A stretch of 64,000 bases of DNA from Neocallimastix lanati (nom. inval.) (Eukaryota; Neocallimastigomycota; Neocallimastigomycetes; Neocallimastigales; Neocallimastigaceae), in the NCBI GenBank assembly GCA_016946835.1, contig JACVTC010000003.1:988501-1052500 (forward strand), given 5' to 3'. Below the pieces are notes generated by a model. That model saw only the letters and a list, made by a program, of their open reading frames with translations, searched no databases and was not told the origin of the DNA. Below, in pieces: positions 32,501-52,700 of this stretch. The first letter of the stretch is position 1, and every line of letters begins with the position of its first letter. A program made the position numbers and the translations under genes.

Positions 32501-34440
32501 ATTTTCTATTAAAATTTTAATAGCCTCAATATTATTTTGTTTAAGAGCAAATAACAATGGAGTTTCATTACTATCATCTTTTTCATTAGGATTTAAGTCA
32601 CATATTAGTAATTTTTTAAGTAAATCCATATTATTAATTTTAATTGCAAATATTAACAAATTAAATTTTTTAATATTTTTACTACCATTATCAATAAATA
32701 TTCCTGTATCTTTAAATCCATATATGAGTTCATCATTCTCAATTATTTTATTTAAAAAAGATTTATTATTAATATATTTAAAGTTGAAATACGCTTTATG
32801 CTTGAATAATTTACGATATATTTCCCTCTGATGAATAGAATTAGTAGTCATATAAATTAATGGAGTATTACCATCTTCATTGGCTATATTAGGATCAATA
32901 TTGTCACATTCTAATAATTGTAATGCACAAGACCAATTATTCTTAATAATTGAAATCATTAATGGAGTTTGTCCGTTAGCGTTTTTTTCATTAATTTTGA
33001 GTTTATATTTTTCATTTATTAAAGTTTTAATTATATTTATATTATTATATTTACATGCATAATGTAACGCTGTATTTTTAGTTGAATCTTTATCATTAAT
33101 ATCTATATTTTTTTGAAGTAATAATTCCATAATATCATAGTTATTTTCATATATGATTGAAAGCATTAATGCATTTTTTCTCTCTTCATCTTTAATATGT
33201 ACATTAGCATCATTGGTAATAAGCATTTTAGTCAAATTATTATTCCTTGATTTTATTGATTCAATAAGGAGAAGACTATTATTATATTTTTCATTAATAT
33301 TAATACCCTTGTCAATTAATTGACGCATTAAATTAATTCTATTATCTTCAATATTTTGTTTTTTTACTATTTCAAAGGCTAACATTAAACCATATTTATC
33401 AAATATATATTCATTATCAATATTTTTAATTAAATAAGTCAAAATATCGATATCATCACATATTGAAGAAGCATATTTTAAAGCATGGATACATAATTCA
33501 CTTTCTATAAACTCTTCTTTATTGTGAATAAGTACTTCCAATAAATTATATATTTTTCTTTTAACAATGTATTCCATTGTTCTATAATTAATTGTATTAA
33601 TGTTATAAGTTTCGCATTTTAAAATATTCATTAAAAGAATTTCTTTTTCGTCATTAATTTTTTCATTATTCCTTTCTTGGAATATAAGAAAATCAAAAGG
33701 ATAAATTTTAATATCATTTTTAATATTATTTGGTTTGAAAAAATTTTTGATAGATGATATTAACTCAGAAGTGTTTGGCATTTTTTCAATGATATCAAAT
33801 AATTCAATATTAAGTTGAATTTTATTTTTTATAAGAAATTGTAAATTTTTTTTATTTAAAGAGTCTGTCATCAAAAGATAACTCAATACGCCTTGATAAT
33901 GATCGTTGTAATTAATATCTGCGCCACAATCAATTAATTTTTGTGCAATATATAAATTATTATTCTTTAAAGCCAAGAAAATTGGATTTGCCAAAATTTT
34001 TGAGTAATTAAAATTAAAGCCATATAATTCCATGCAATACTCAATAAATTCTTCATTAGAATTATTTTCAATAGCATCTATAGTAAATCATAATATTTAA
34101 GATTTTTAATGTCTTTAATTGTTAAATTCATTTCTTTTAATCCCTTAACATCGTTTTTTCTTACATATTCAGACATTAATATTATTTTATTATAATCACT
34201 TTCTATTAATTTGATATCATAGGGAGAAGGATTATCAATATTAATTTTTTTTATATAATTTTTGTATGAGCTATATAATACATTATACATATTAAAGAAT
34301 TATTATAAATTATTATTATTATTAAATAAAAATATTTATAAAGAGTTATAATTATCAAATTACCTTTGGAATTTTGTATTCATATCACGTTTATCGATAT
34401 CCTTTATAATATCATCAAAAGATATATGAGAAATAATCAT
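26510..34440 (-). CDS. Giant ankyrin-repeat protein, paralogue of the 49764 gene; one apparent frameshift
   Basis: Exon 1 is 34440-34364 (25 codons plus two bases, starting MIISHISFDD). A 93-base GT-AG intron follows, and exon 2 runs from 34270 to 26510. Exon sizes and phase match the paralogue at 49764. About 2570 residues consist of ankyrin repeats, with six copies of the ~60-residue GAY/F-I block near 32640-32800, 31900-32080, 31000-31215, 30180-30340, 29285-29470 and 28360-28530. A charged linker (27000-28150) includes tandem EESNSEYE octapeptides, and a last ankyrin cluster ends in LLSSKKK. Near 34078-34085 the frame shifts by one base relative to the paralogue: YYDLL runs into a stop while IDAIENNS continues in the next frame. 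This is either an assembly error or an inactivating change. No signal peptide was seen. Confidence 0.88.
27390..27610 (-). repeat. In-frame octapeptide repeat (EESNSEYE)
   Basis: About nine 24-base units on the minus strand coding EESNSEYE and close variants. The strongly acidic and probably disordered linker lies between the main ankyrin block and the C-terminal ankyrin cluster. Near identity of the units indicates recent slippage. Confidence 0.9.
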
Positions 34441-34540
34441 ATTTACAATAAATTTTCAAAATAAAATATTATCTTTATTATTACTAGTATTAATATTAGT
34501 ATTATAATTAAATATTATTAATAATTACTATTTATTTATA

Positions 34541-34543
34541 TAT

Positions 34544-34614
<71 letters not shown>

Positions 34615-34617
34615 TTT
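34541..34617. repeat. (TTTA)n tract
   Basis: About 19 tetramers, ~100 bases upstream of the first exon of the 26510 ankyrin gene, so it probably lies in its promoter region. Confidence 0.93.
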
Positions 34618-34953
34618 GTAGTTCTTTGTTGCTTTATATATATATATATATATACTTTATAATATTATATTTATAGCTAATAGTCATGAATAAGATATTT
34701 ACTTATTAAATATTATTAAAGAATTTTTTTTAATTTTTTATTCTTAAATAACTAAAAAATAAGTAAAAAGTATTATTTCTTAAAAAATAAAAATATTTTT
34801 AATAAATTTATTTTAAATATTTATATATATTTATATAAATATATTATAAATATTATATATTTATAAAAGTTTTATCTTCTGATAATCTTTTATTGATTTT
34901 TTTACTATATTTATTATTAATATTAATATTATTATTATTAATATTAATATTAA

Positions 34954-35015
<62 letters not shown>

Positions 35016-37238
35016 TATTTTATTTTATTTATTAATATTATTATTATTATTTATAAAAACTCGAAGTATAAATATATGTATAGTTATATTTACTTCAAAA
35101 TAAAAAAAAAATGAAAAATAATAATGGATAAAAAGAAAAACTTTAATCTTATATAAAAAAATAGAATGGACACTTTTTTAGGAAGAAAAAAATAATTGGA
35201 CATCATGCTTTAATTAAGATTCAAGATAATTTTTTTATTTTGTACAATTTTATTATACTTTAGGTGATCCAAATAATGAAGTAACTTAAAAATATATTGA
35301 AAATGTCTAAATTTATAAATATATTTTATTGATTATGACTAATGTCCAAATTAACTCTTAATAAAATAAAAATTTAATAATATACCATGAAATTAAAATA
35401 AAAATATTTTAAAACTTCTTAATGTTTAAAAAAAATATATAAGTCTATTTTCTTCTTTAAAAAAATGAAAATAAAAAAAAAAAAAAAAAAAAAAAGTATG
35501 TTAACCGGTAATCGAACTTTGAGAATTCGCTTTGAAAAAAAGTATTTAACCTTGACATTATTAATTTTCATTTCATAATATTATATAAAAAATCTGAATT
35601 AATACTAAATTTTGGAAATTTTAATTTTAAAAATATGCATTAATACATAAAATAAATAAAATAAAATAAAAAACTATATATATCATGTATTAAAAAATTT
35701 GAAATAATTAAAATAGTATTAAATTTATATATATAACTTCTATTATGTAAATTTTATTAATAAAAATTTTTTATTCAATTATTTAATTATCTTTTGTACA
35801 TCAACTATTAATTTGTATGTCCATTTAAATCTAAATTATTTTTAAATTTATTATAAAAATAATATATATATATATATAATACATATTAATACATATTAAA
35901 ATATAATTTAAAGTTTTAATTAAAATATTACTTTTTAAATAATTAAAAATAATATATAAATGGTATATTCATATATAAATTAAATGAAACTAGAATATGT
36001 TATACCATTATTTTATTTTATTTTATTTTTATTTTGTGTTTTTTTTTTGTTTTGTTTATTTTTTTTATCTTTTTTTTTCTTTTTATTACATGTATTTTTT
36101 TTCAAATATTTATTTAATAAAGATGAAACAAGTTTGCTGCCGTTAAAAAAAAATAATAATAATAATAAATACAAAAATTAAAAAAGCTAAATATTAATAA
36201 TAAAAAATATTTTTTGAGAATCTTTGTATACCAAGATTTTTTTTTTTTTTTTTTGTAATTATAAGTAATAATCTTTAAACTTTTGGTAAATTGAGAAATG
36301 AAATGTCACACCATTTTATAATATAAAATATTTTATTAGAAGAACTTATAATAGAATTAGTAAATAAAAGTTTTTCCATTACTAAAAATATTAAAGCAAC
36401 TATTTTATTTTTATTAATTAAAAATAAGTCCAGCTAATAATTAAAATATCAACTATTATATTGATTATTATATATAAAAAATAATATATATATATATATA
36501 TTTCTAAAAAAAAATTATATATATTTAAAAAATAATACATATACATTTATTTATTATTATATATACATATTTAATATTAATATAATATACTTTAAAAAGA
36601 AATATAATGAATAAAATTTCATCACTTATAGCTTTCATTATTTTAATTGTAAGAATTTATCTATCTATCTTTAAAATATAATTACAACCTAATAATTAAT
36701 TTTTAAATAAATAATTATATAGTAAAAATAAAATAAAAAATAATCATAAAATAAAAAAATTTTATTAAAAATAATTATTAAAATTTTTATTTAATTGAAA
36801 TAAATTTATTTATATAAATTAATTAAAAAAATAATTTATATACTATTATTATTATTATTTTAATAATTACACAATATTTTTTGTCATTGATTAATATTTA
36901 TTTATATGTTAATATTTTTAAATAATAACAAACAATATAAATTATAGAATATTATAGATATGACTAAATTACAATAAAATGATAATAGATAGTAGTATTA
37001 TTTTTATTATTATTAAATGAAAATATAATTAATATTTATAATATTAATTATATATATATTTTTTTTATTATGTTATTTTTTTATCATTTTTATTTGCATT
37101 ATTATTATTACTAGTATTGATTGTATTATCATTATTATTATTTGATAATATTTTTTATTAATATTAGTTATATTTTGTTTTATTATTATTTATTTCTTAT
37201 TTTTTATGATTATTAATTATATTTTTATTTTGATTATT

Positions 37239-37360
37239 GGTTATATTTTTATTTTGTTATTATTTATTTTTATTTTTTATTATAGGTTATATTTTTATTT
37301 TGTTATTATTTATTTTTATTTTTTATTATGGGTTATATTTTTATTTTGTTATTAATATTT
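37239..37360. repeat. 46-bp minisatellite, about 2.6 copies
   Basis: The block starting GGTTATATTTTTATTTTG begins at 37239, 37285 and 37331, exactly 46 bases apart and nearly identical. It lies ~260 bases past the isomerase stop codon. Confidence 0.8.
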
Positions 37361-37547
37361 TTTTTTATTATTATTACTGATTTTTTTTTTTGATTTTTTT
37401 TATTATTGATTATATATATATATATATATATATATATTTTATTTTTTATTATTATTGATTATATTTTTTATTTTTTATGTTTTTTATTATTATTAATTAT
37501 ATATATTACTTTTATATTGTTTTTATTGTTAATGATTATTCATATTC

Positions 37548-37583
<36 letters not shown>

Positions 37584-37620
37584 ATATTTTTAACAAATAA
37601 AAATATTTAGATTTTTACTC

Positions 37621-39449
37621 TCATAATTTACTTTTCATTAATTCAGTATAAGCACGATAGAATGTAGTTTTTTCATAAGGACTTTCTAAAGTAACTGGAA
37701 TATTAGCTCCAATGAAATAAACTGAACCTTTACATGCGCTAAAACATTTACCATTATATATAATATTTCCATTACCTTCTGTTACAATTATAATACTAGG
37801 TCCTCTAATGCCTTTAAAAGATTCAATATTTTTAGTTGTTGGTGATAGTATTGTACATAAAATTGAAAATTCTTCAATTGGTGGGTTATATAAAATAGTA
37901 GAAGATGAATTTAAATATGGGATTCCTGTAACAATCTGACTATTAGCTGGTCTACAAGTATAAGTTAACATATTAACTAAAGTATCAACATCTTTAGATT
38001 TTGGAGTCAAACCTGCACGAACAACATTATCACTTGCCGCCATGCATTCTATACAATCACCTGAAATATATGCATGAGGTTCATCTGCAGCTAAATATAA
38101 ACCTTCTCCTGGCTTTAAAGATACGTAATTTAGTAAAATAATAGAAAATACACCAATATCGCCAGGATATTGAGCTTCAATTCTCCGTATAACTTCATTT
38201 AATGTTCCTTTAGCTGGATTTGGATCTTCAATAAATATGCGTGGATCAATTTAGAGAGTTGATCTTTAACAATATTTTGATCTTGCTCCATTAATGAGCG
38301 ATAAATTCTTTTCAATGCTTTTTTCATTTTTTTATTATATCTTTTGTTAAAAATATGGAGACGTTTTTTACTTATTGAACCATCACCAATAGTTTTATAA
38401 AATTCATTAACGGCATCTTTACCAATTACATTAATGATTTCTGGGTATTCCTTTAGATTTTTCTTTATATCTTGTAGTAGTCTAAAACCGCAAAGACCTT
38501 CAAATGGTGTTAAAGCGATAGCCATTTCTGGTTTGTGATTATCATCTTTTCATTTATTTATTTATTATTAATATTTTTTATTTGATTTATTTGATTTATT
38601 TGATTTATTTGATTTATTTTTTTTTAATATTAATAATTTTTATTCGTTGATATTTAATTGTTTTATCATAATTTTTTTATTTTTTTAGTAAAATAAAACC
38701 ATAATATTAAATAAAAAGATTATAAAAGACATAAATTAATAATATTATTAATTATATATGGTATATTATCAAAAAAAAAAGTATTATAATAAAATATCAA
38801 TAATTAAAGTTTTATAAGTGTTATAAAAATACCTTTATAAATATTTGGGTATTTTTTATATAATTGCTCTGCCAATTTTTTATCTGGATGAGCTTGTATT
38901 GATAAAGCTTTTTGTATTGAAAGAACTTTAAATAAAAAGGGTAAATCACCATTATATTTTGCTGCAATACTAGATGAAAGTAAATCCGGATTAGCTGAAA
39001 CAATATCTTTTAAATTTTCACCAGTACTCATTATAATAGATGGTGCATTTGGATGAGTTCCCATCCATAGCTTATATATATAATTTTTTTTTGTTTTTTC
39101 AAAGGTAAAAAATAAATCAAATGTAATTAATAAATTATAGTGATATTATATAACAAAGTATTGGTATTATTAATATTTTTCTTTACAATTATTTAACTTT
39201 TTTTTTTAATATTTTAATATATAGAAATAAATATATGGAAATATATGAAATAAACAAATATTAAATAATCATAATCATAATATATTATGAGCTGATTTAA
39301 TCATTTACTTCAGCATAGTTTTTTTCTGAATCAATTGTAATATCACTATAAGCATTAGTAATTAATTCGGCGACTTTACTTTGAAAGCCAATTTTTCCCC
39401 ACGCATAATTTTGAGCTCTTGGAACAATTTGAAAAACTTTTTCTGTCAT
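37621..39449 (-). CDS. Mannose-6-phosphate isomerase (type I), one apparent frameshift
   Basis: This enzyme interconverts fructose-6-phosphate and mannose-6-phosphate in the cytosol, feeding GDP-mannose for protein mannosylation and wall glycans. There are three exons on the minus strand: 39449-39309, 39070-38833 and 38545-37621, with GT-AG introns of 238 and 287 bases. Family marks are QNYAWGKIG near the start, LWMGTHPNAPS, zinc ligands Gln and His in SIQAHPDKK, Glu in DNHKPEMA, His in EPHAYISGD, and the catalytic-loop Arg in NVVRAGLTPK. The stop follows TELMKSKL. Exons 1 and 2 join in phase. Exon 3 is one base short for a single frame: near 38250 the frame moves from QLSKL to IDPRIFIEDP. 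The change separates Glu from the last zinc ligand, so as written the product would be inactive. With all other parts conserved, an assembly error is as likely as decay. Confidence 0.93.
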
Positions 39450-40251
39450 TTTGTATTATTATATCTTTTTATTATTATTCGAAATTTTTTTTCTTTTGTT
39501 TATAATATAAATGATTTGAATGTATTTCAATGTCATTAAATAAAATATAAATATTATTATTAGAAATTATTGATATAGAAATGATTTTTTTAGGTATTTT
39601 TAAAAGTTTATTTTTATTTTTTTATTTTTATTTTCAAATAATCTTAATATTTATAAAAGAAACTTTTACATATATGTACTTGAAAATTTATATATATTGA
39701 AGATTTATTTATTTTTTTTAAAATAATATGAATAACTAAATTTTCATTTAATTACAAAACTTTTTAATTTGTTCAAATTTGAATTTTTAAAAAGAAATAT
39801 ATCTATCTTTTATATTTTTTTTCTTTATTGTAAATAATTATTATTAAAAATAATAAAAAATAATAATTAATGATAAATTATAATTATACTTTATATAAAT
39901 TATTAATTATTTATCATTAATTCATTTTTCAGTTATAAGTTAATCAATTATTTATAATATACTTTTTATAATTTAATATATTTCTTAATAAAAGTATTTT
40001 AAATCTATGAATTTTAATTATCATTTAAAAACGGAAAATATCTTAATACTATATTTTAGTTGAGAAGATTGTTTATATAGCATTATAATTATTTCTCCAT
40101 ATAACTTAAAATTAATATGTATGTTTTAATTAAATTTAAACATAAATTAATAACAAATAAAAATATTTAATATTAAATAAAATTTATAATTTAATAGAAT
40201 ATGGAAAATAGGAAAAATATATTTTATTTTGGGAGATTATATGATGTAATT

Positions 40252-40295
<44 letters not shown>

Positions 40296-41934
40296 TATGA
40301 TGTACAGGAAAAGTAACAAATAAAAATATATAATAATAAAAGAAGAAATAAAAGAAAATTAATAAAATATATATATATATATATATCCATATAAAAGTAG
40401 TTAAATTTTGTTTTTTTTAAAAAATTAAAATTTTAAAAACTATAAATTTTTTTTTTGTTATTGTGTAGTATTTTAAAGTTTTTTAGTTATTAAAAAATTT
40501 TAGTAGATTAGATTCCTATTTACATCATTTTAATCTTTTTTTTTTTTTTTTTTTAATATTTTTATAGTATTTATTATAGTATTCTTAAATTTTAATAGTT
40601 CTAGGAATTAATTTACTATATATAAAAAAAAAAAAAAAAAAAAAAATCAAATAACAAGAATTATAATAATAATAATAATTATAATAATAATAATAATTAT
40701 AATAATAATAATTTAGCTAATAGATATTCTATTTAAATAATAAATTATGGCATTTAAATTTTATCTTTTATTTAATATTTAATTATATGTTCATTTTCAA
40801 TATATCAAATAAAATTATAGAAATTTTGTTTAAAATTTATTTTAATAACTCCAATATATTTAAATATAAAAAGTTATATAAATTTTTTTTTTTTAAATTA
40901 TGTATAAAAACTAAAAAAGATAAAAGTGAAATATAAATTATATTCCTGATTTAAATTTTGTAATTGTGAGAATAAATATAATATCATCAATTTTAATGAT
41001 AATACTAATCCAAATAGTAATAATACCAATATTAACAATAATAATAGGTTTTTTAAATTTTTTAATCATATATAATTAATTAATTTTTAAAAATTTTATA
41101 TTATTTTTAATAAATATTTATTTATTTAATTTATAGATTTATGCCCAGCTGCGTTTAATTTCTTAAAAGTATTACAGCTTTTATTTCTTTTCATTTGTAA
41201 CAATCCGTATCATTTATTAGCAATAAATTAATTATATATATGTATTTTATTTTTGGTTAATGTCTATATCGTAAATAATTTAAATCAATTTTAAAATTAA
41301 TATAATTCAATTTTGAGACTATATAACTAAATTTTAATATATATTCTAATAATAAATTCAATTATATAATAATAAATAATAATAAAATATAAAATATAGT
41401 ATATCTTAAATAATATAAATAAATATTTTTAATAAAATAAATTAATAAATATCTATGAATTTGTCATATTTAAGAAGATGAAAAATTATAATATTTATTA
41501 TGATTAAATATTCATTATTATAAATAACTTAAGATTATATATTAATCTGTATTATGTATGCTCAATAATAATTTAATATTAAATCAATATTTGGAGTGAA
41601 TTATATATATTTTCAATTAAATTATTATTTTTTGCTTTTTTTTAGGGGGAGGTAATATATAAGTTACTCCATTAAGTGATTTAAGAATATATTATTATTG
41701 AAAATTCGTTAATATCATTTAATTATATTACATTTTTCATTATTATATTTATTAGTGAAATGTATTATATAAAAATTTTAAAAATAGAAATAATGTTTAA
41801 ATCATTTTATCATTTTATCATTTTATAATATCTATATTTATACATATTCTAATAAAAAAAACAATTATAATCATAAAATAATAAAATATTATTATATATA
41901 ATTGAATTAATTTTCAATTCCCAAAAATAATAAT

Positions 41935-42011
<77 letters not shown>

Positions 42012-42484
42012 AATATTAAATTTATATTTATTGTAAAAATTTAAAAGTTTTATTATAATATATATTAATTATTTTTAAAGTTTTTTTTGTTTTATTTTGT
42101 TTTTTTTTAATTTAATATTTTTTTAAAATTTAAAAAAAAAAAAATTTTTTCATTACCATTTATATGTTTTCATAAAGGATTTTACAATTGTAAAATAAAC
42201 TCGTTAAATTATAATGTGTTTTTTTTTTCTATCTTTTAAAATATTCAAAAATATTTATTTTAGTTTTATAATAAAATATGTAATATAAATAAATTATTAG
42301 TGATTATTAGAGATAATTGATATATAATATATTTTATAAAAAATACTATTATATAAATTTAGAAATAATTGATATATTTTATAAAAAATATTATTATATA
42401 AATAAGTATAAAAATATATATATAAAAACATTTAAACAATCATTATATAAATAAATTCATATAAAAATTTGAAGTTAAAATAAA
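39450..42484. other. Intergenic region, 3.0 kb (divergent promoters)
   Basis: Lies between the divergent isomerase (-) and 42485 (+) genes and so should hold both promoters. It shows long A runs (40254-40292, 40627-40647), T runs, AAT tracts near 40660-40710 and 41930-41975, and an AAAT tract at 41975-42012. No open frame or structured element was recognised. Confidence 0.55.
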
Positions 42485-48835
<6,351 letters not shown>

Positions 48836-48984
48836 AAATAAAAGCTGGTTGTGAATTATATAGAGCAATATTTTGACAATATTTTAAATTGAACATATGT
48901 TTTTATATTAATATATCCAATTTAAAATTAATATTATTTAAAAAAAAAAAAATAATAATAATAATAATAAAATAACAATAATAA

Positions 48985-49019
<35 letters not shown>

Positions 49020-49056
49020 ATAGATTATTTAAAATATATATATGAATATGTTTTTT

Positions 49057-49107
<51 letters not shown>

Positions 49108-49235
49108 CTTTAAATATATGAAATAAATAAATATACATATAATGGAATCTATATATTATATATATATATATATTTTCATTTTTTAATATTATCAATTAAT
49201 TATATAAAAATTTATATTAACGAATAAACGATAAA

Positions 49236-49273
<38 letters not shown>

Positions 49274-49427
49274 TAAAATATAATATATAATAAAATTTGA
49301 TTTTATTAATTTACTAAAAAAAATGTGCTTTGATAGTATATATATTTAAGATGTTATATGTTATTATTTTAAGATTATATATAAAATATATGAAATGAAA
49401 AATATATATATATAATAGAATCTACAT

Positions 49428-49462
<35 letters not shown>

Positions 49463-49763
49463 TCATTTTTTAATATCTTTAAAATACATGAATTAAAATT
49501 AAGCATAACAAATTTTATTTTCAATTAATTATAAAAAAAATTATATTATCTAATAAACGATATATAAATTTAAAATGTTATATGGTAGAATTTTAAAATT
49601 ATAAAAAACATTTATACATATATATTATAAGAAAAATAATTTAATAAATAATCAGGATAGCTATTATTATAATTATTAGAAATATATAAAAATTTAATAA
49701 ATTTAAATATTGATATATATATATATATATTTTATATAGTTAAAAAAAAATATTATTCTTAAT
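48836..49763. other. Intergenic region between convergent genes
   Basis: Low-complexity DNA: AAT and AAAT tracts (48953-49020), T runs of about 50 and 33 bases (49051-49102, 49239-49272) and TA runs near 49430-49460. There are no genes. Both flanking genes end into it, so it should contain their poly(A) sites. Confidence 0.6.
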
Positions 49764-52700
49764 TTAATTTTTCATGTTCTTTTTCTTAATTTCCAAAATT
49801 ATTTTTGCAAATGATATATCATTTTTAAAAACTGTAAGTTTTAATGGCGTTAAGCCATTTGGTGCTTGATATTCAATATTTGCATTATATTTTATTAATA
49901 ACTTAAAAATATTTAACTTTCCATATTCGATAGCATAAAATAATGGAACTTTACCTTCCATATCTATAAAATCAACATTTGCACCATAAGAAATAATTTT
50001 CTCAATTAATTCTTCATTATTAATAAAGTTTTTCATTGCATATAATAATGGTGTATTTCCATCATTATCAATTTCATCTATATTGAAATTATTTGCTTTA
50101 AAAATAACAGAAAATCCACTAATATTGTTATATTTAATTAAGTAATTTAATGGTGATAAGTTATCAGGATAATAGGTATTTTTCATTTTAATATATGGCA
50201 ATAGCAATTTAAGTATTTCGTTATTTATAATTGATGAATGTTTTAATACATATGAAATTGGTGTTTCACCTTGATTGTCGGGTTTTTGAATATCAGCATT
50301 ATTTTTCAATAATATTGGAATACTTTTTAATTTACCATATTTGATTGAAATAAATAGTGGTGTAGAGCCATCATTACATGGCTCATTTACATCATAATGG
50401 AAATCATTAATAAATAACTTTATAAAGTCTTCATTTTCATTTAGGCAGGCATAATGAAATTCTGGATAAATTATTTCATCAATTATATTATTTTGAATTT
50501 TATTTGGATAAACATTGATATCAACATCAGATGAATTATCAATTTCACTATTATTATCATCATCATCAGATAAATTATCAATTTCACTATTATTATCATC
50601 ATCAGATAAATTATCAATATTATTATTATCATTTATTTTATTATAAATATCTTCTTTAAAAATGTAATTATCATCATTATCATCATCAGTATCTAATTCT
50701 TCATCTATTAATAATAATGATTTATTTATATTTGTATTACCTTCAATTTTCCCAGTATTAAGGTAATTACTTATATCAAATTTATTTATTGATGAAGTAA
50801 GACTTGGTGGTTTTCTTAGTATTATATTTTTATCTTTTACTACTTTGTTACTTTTTCCTTCATTGCTTCTGTTATTATTTTCTGATTTTATGGGACTATT
50901 ATTTTTATCTATAATAAAAGCCTTTTTTCCATCTGGTTTATTATCTGAATCGAATTTATTATTTAATAATTTATTATTAAACACATTTCTTTCGTCATTT
51001 TCTTTATATTGCATAATATTTATACTATTACTTAAACAATTCTTTGATTCATTTTTGTTTATTGAGGTTTCTTCTTGTGATTTTAATTTCAAAAGTTTCT
51101 TCAATTCATGAACCATTTGAGAATTTTTATTTCTTTTAATTGCATATGATAATGGAGTTTGATTATATAGATTTTTTTTTGTAATATCTACATGTCCATT
51201 ATTTATTAATAAATGAAAAGCATAAGAATTATTACTTCGAATACTATGAAATAGAGGTGTAAATCCTTTTTCATCACTTTCCTCAACTATTGCACCATAT
51301 TTTATAAGTTTTTCAACTATTTCATTTCGACTACTTTTAATAAAATAAATTAATGGAGTAGTTATATACAAAATTTCATTTTTCTTTTTAGTAATAATAC
51401 CATGATGTATAATTGACTTTAATAATCCTTCATTACTCTGGATTAATTTGACTAAAGTGTTACTATTAAAATAGGTAATATCGATATAAGCACCTTTAGT
51501 AAATAATAAATCAAATATTTCTTCATTACTAATTTTATTATCAATCATAATACTTAAAATTGTTTTATTTTTATTATTAGTTTGATTAACATTAATACAA
51601 GGTTGCTCAAGAAGTATTTTTGTATATTTGATTCTTTTCTTTGTTATTGAAAGAATTAAAGGAGAGTCGCCATTATATTTTCCATTAATATTAGCATTAC
51701 AATTTATTAATTTTTTGAATATTTCAATATTTTCATATTGAACATTATTTATCATATAAATCAATGGTGTTTGCTTACTTTTATCTGGAATATTAACATC
51801 AATACCACTGGTATTCAAAAGGACCTCAACTATTTCAAATTTTTTATTTTTTAATGCTGTCATTAGTGCTGTTTCATTAGTAATATCATCAATAGAATTA
51901 ACATTATAATTAAGTGTAATTAAATCATTAATTAACTTAAAATTTCCTTTTAATGTCAATTCATATAATGGTCTATATCCACTTTTTTTATATAAGTCAT
52001 AATTATTATTAATATCATTTATGATGTTATTTATTGATTTGTTGTTTGTATAATTTTTCAATATATTTAAATTTGAAACTACTTTTGATGTAAAAATATT
52101 CGAAATAATAGGCATGATAAAATAATCTATTTTCTCTTTAGGAATTAATTTAATTAATATGTTGAAAGCATCATTATTTTTTTTCCCTAAAGAATATTCA
52201 ATTATATTTTTGTTCTCATAATTTTCATTTTCAATATTCACTAATGAATTATCTACTAAAACTGAAAGTAATTTATTATAATTATTATCAATAGAAAATT
52301 TTACTAAATTTGAAACCTTTGTAATTATATTATTGATATTAATATTAATTCCATTTTCTTTTATATACTGATTCATTGATTTAGATTTTAATATTATATC
52401 TATGTTTGGACTTGATTGAATGAAATCAAGTTCTAAATATGCACCATGCGAAAATAAAATTTTATATATTTCTATATTTTTAATTCTTTTATTTATCATA
52501 TATACTATTGGCGTTATATTATGATAATCGGTAATATTTACATCTATAGTATTACATAGTTTAAATAATAAATCCACAATTTCATATTTATCATTTTTAA
52601 TAGCTACCATTAATGGTGTTGAACCATCATAATTTCTTTCATTCACATCTTTATGTTTATTTAGAATTAAACTTTTAATATTATTTTTATTTCCTTCCAT

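Larger units (their letters stand above)
34441..37620. other. Intergenic region, 3.2 kb
   Basis: AT-rich spacer upstream of the 26510 gene and downstream of the mannose-6-phosphate isomerase gene. It contains a TTTA tract (34541-34617), TA runs, ATT runs near 34960-34990 and 37555-37580, a slightly more complex patch at 35495-35550, and a 46-bp minisatellite at 37239-37360. The short Phe/Leu-rich frames (for example 35984-36181, plus) are not convincing. No gene is supported. Confidence 0.55.

Noticed and set aside
35495-35550. tRNA-like 3' half on the minus strand (AAAGTTCGATTACCGG followed by a T run)
   Set aside because: The T stem does not pair, there is no matching acceptor or D arm, and the B-box consensus is poor.
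35984-36181. Possible small Phe/Leu-rich membrane protein
   Set aside because: It is a T-run translation in spacer, with no family resemblance.
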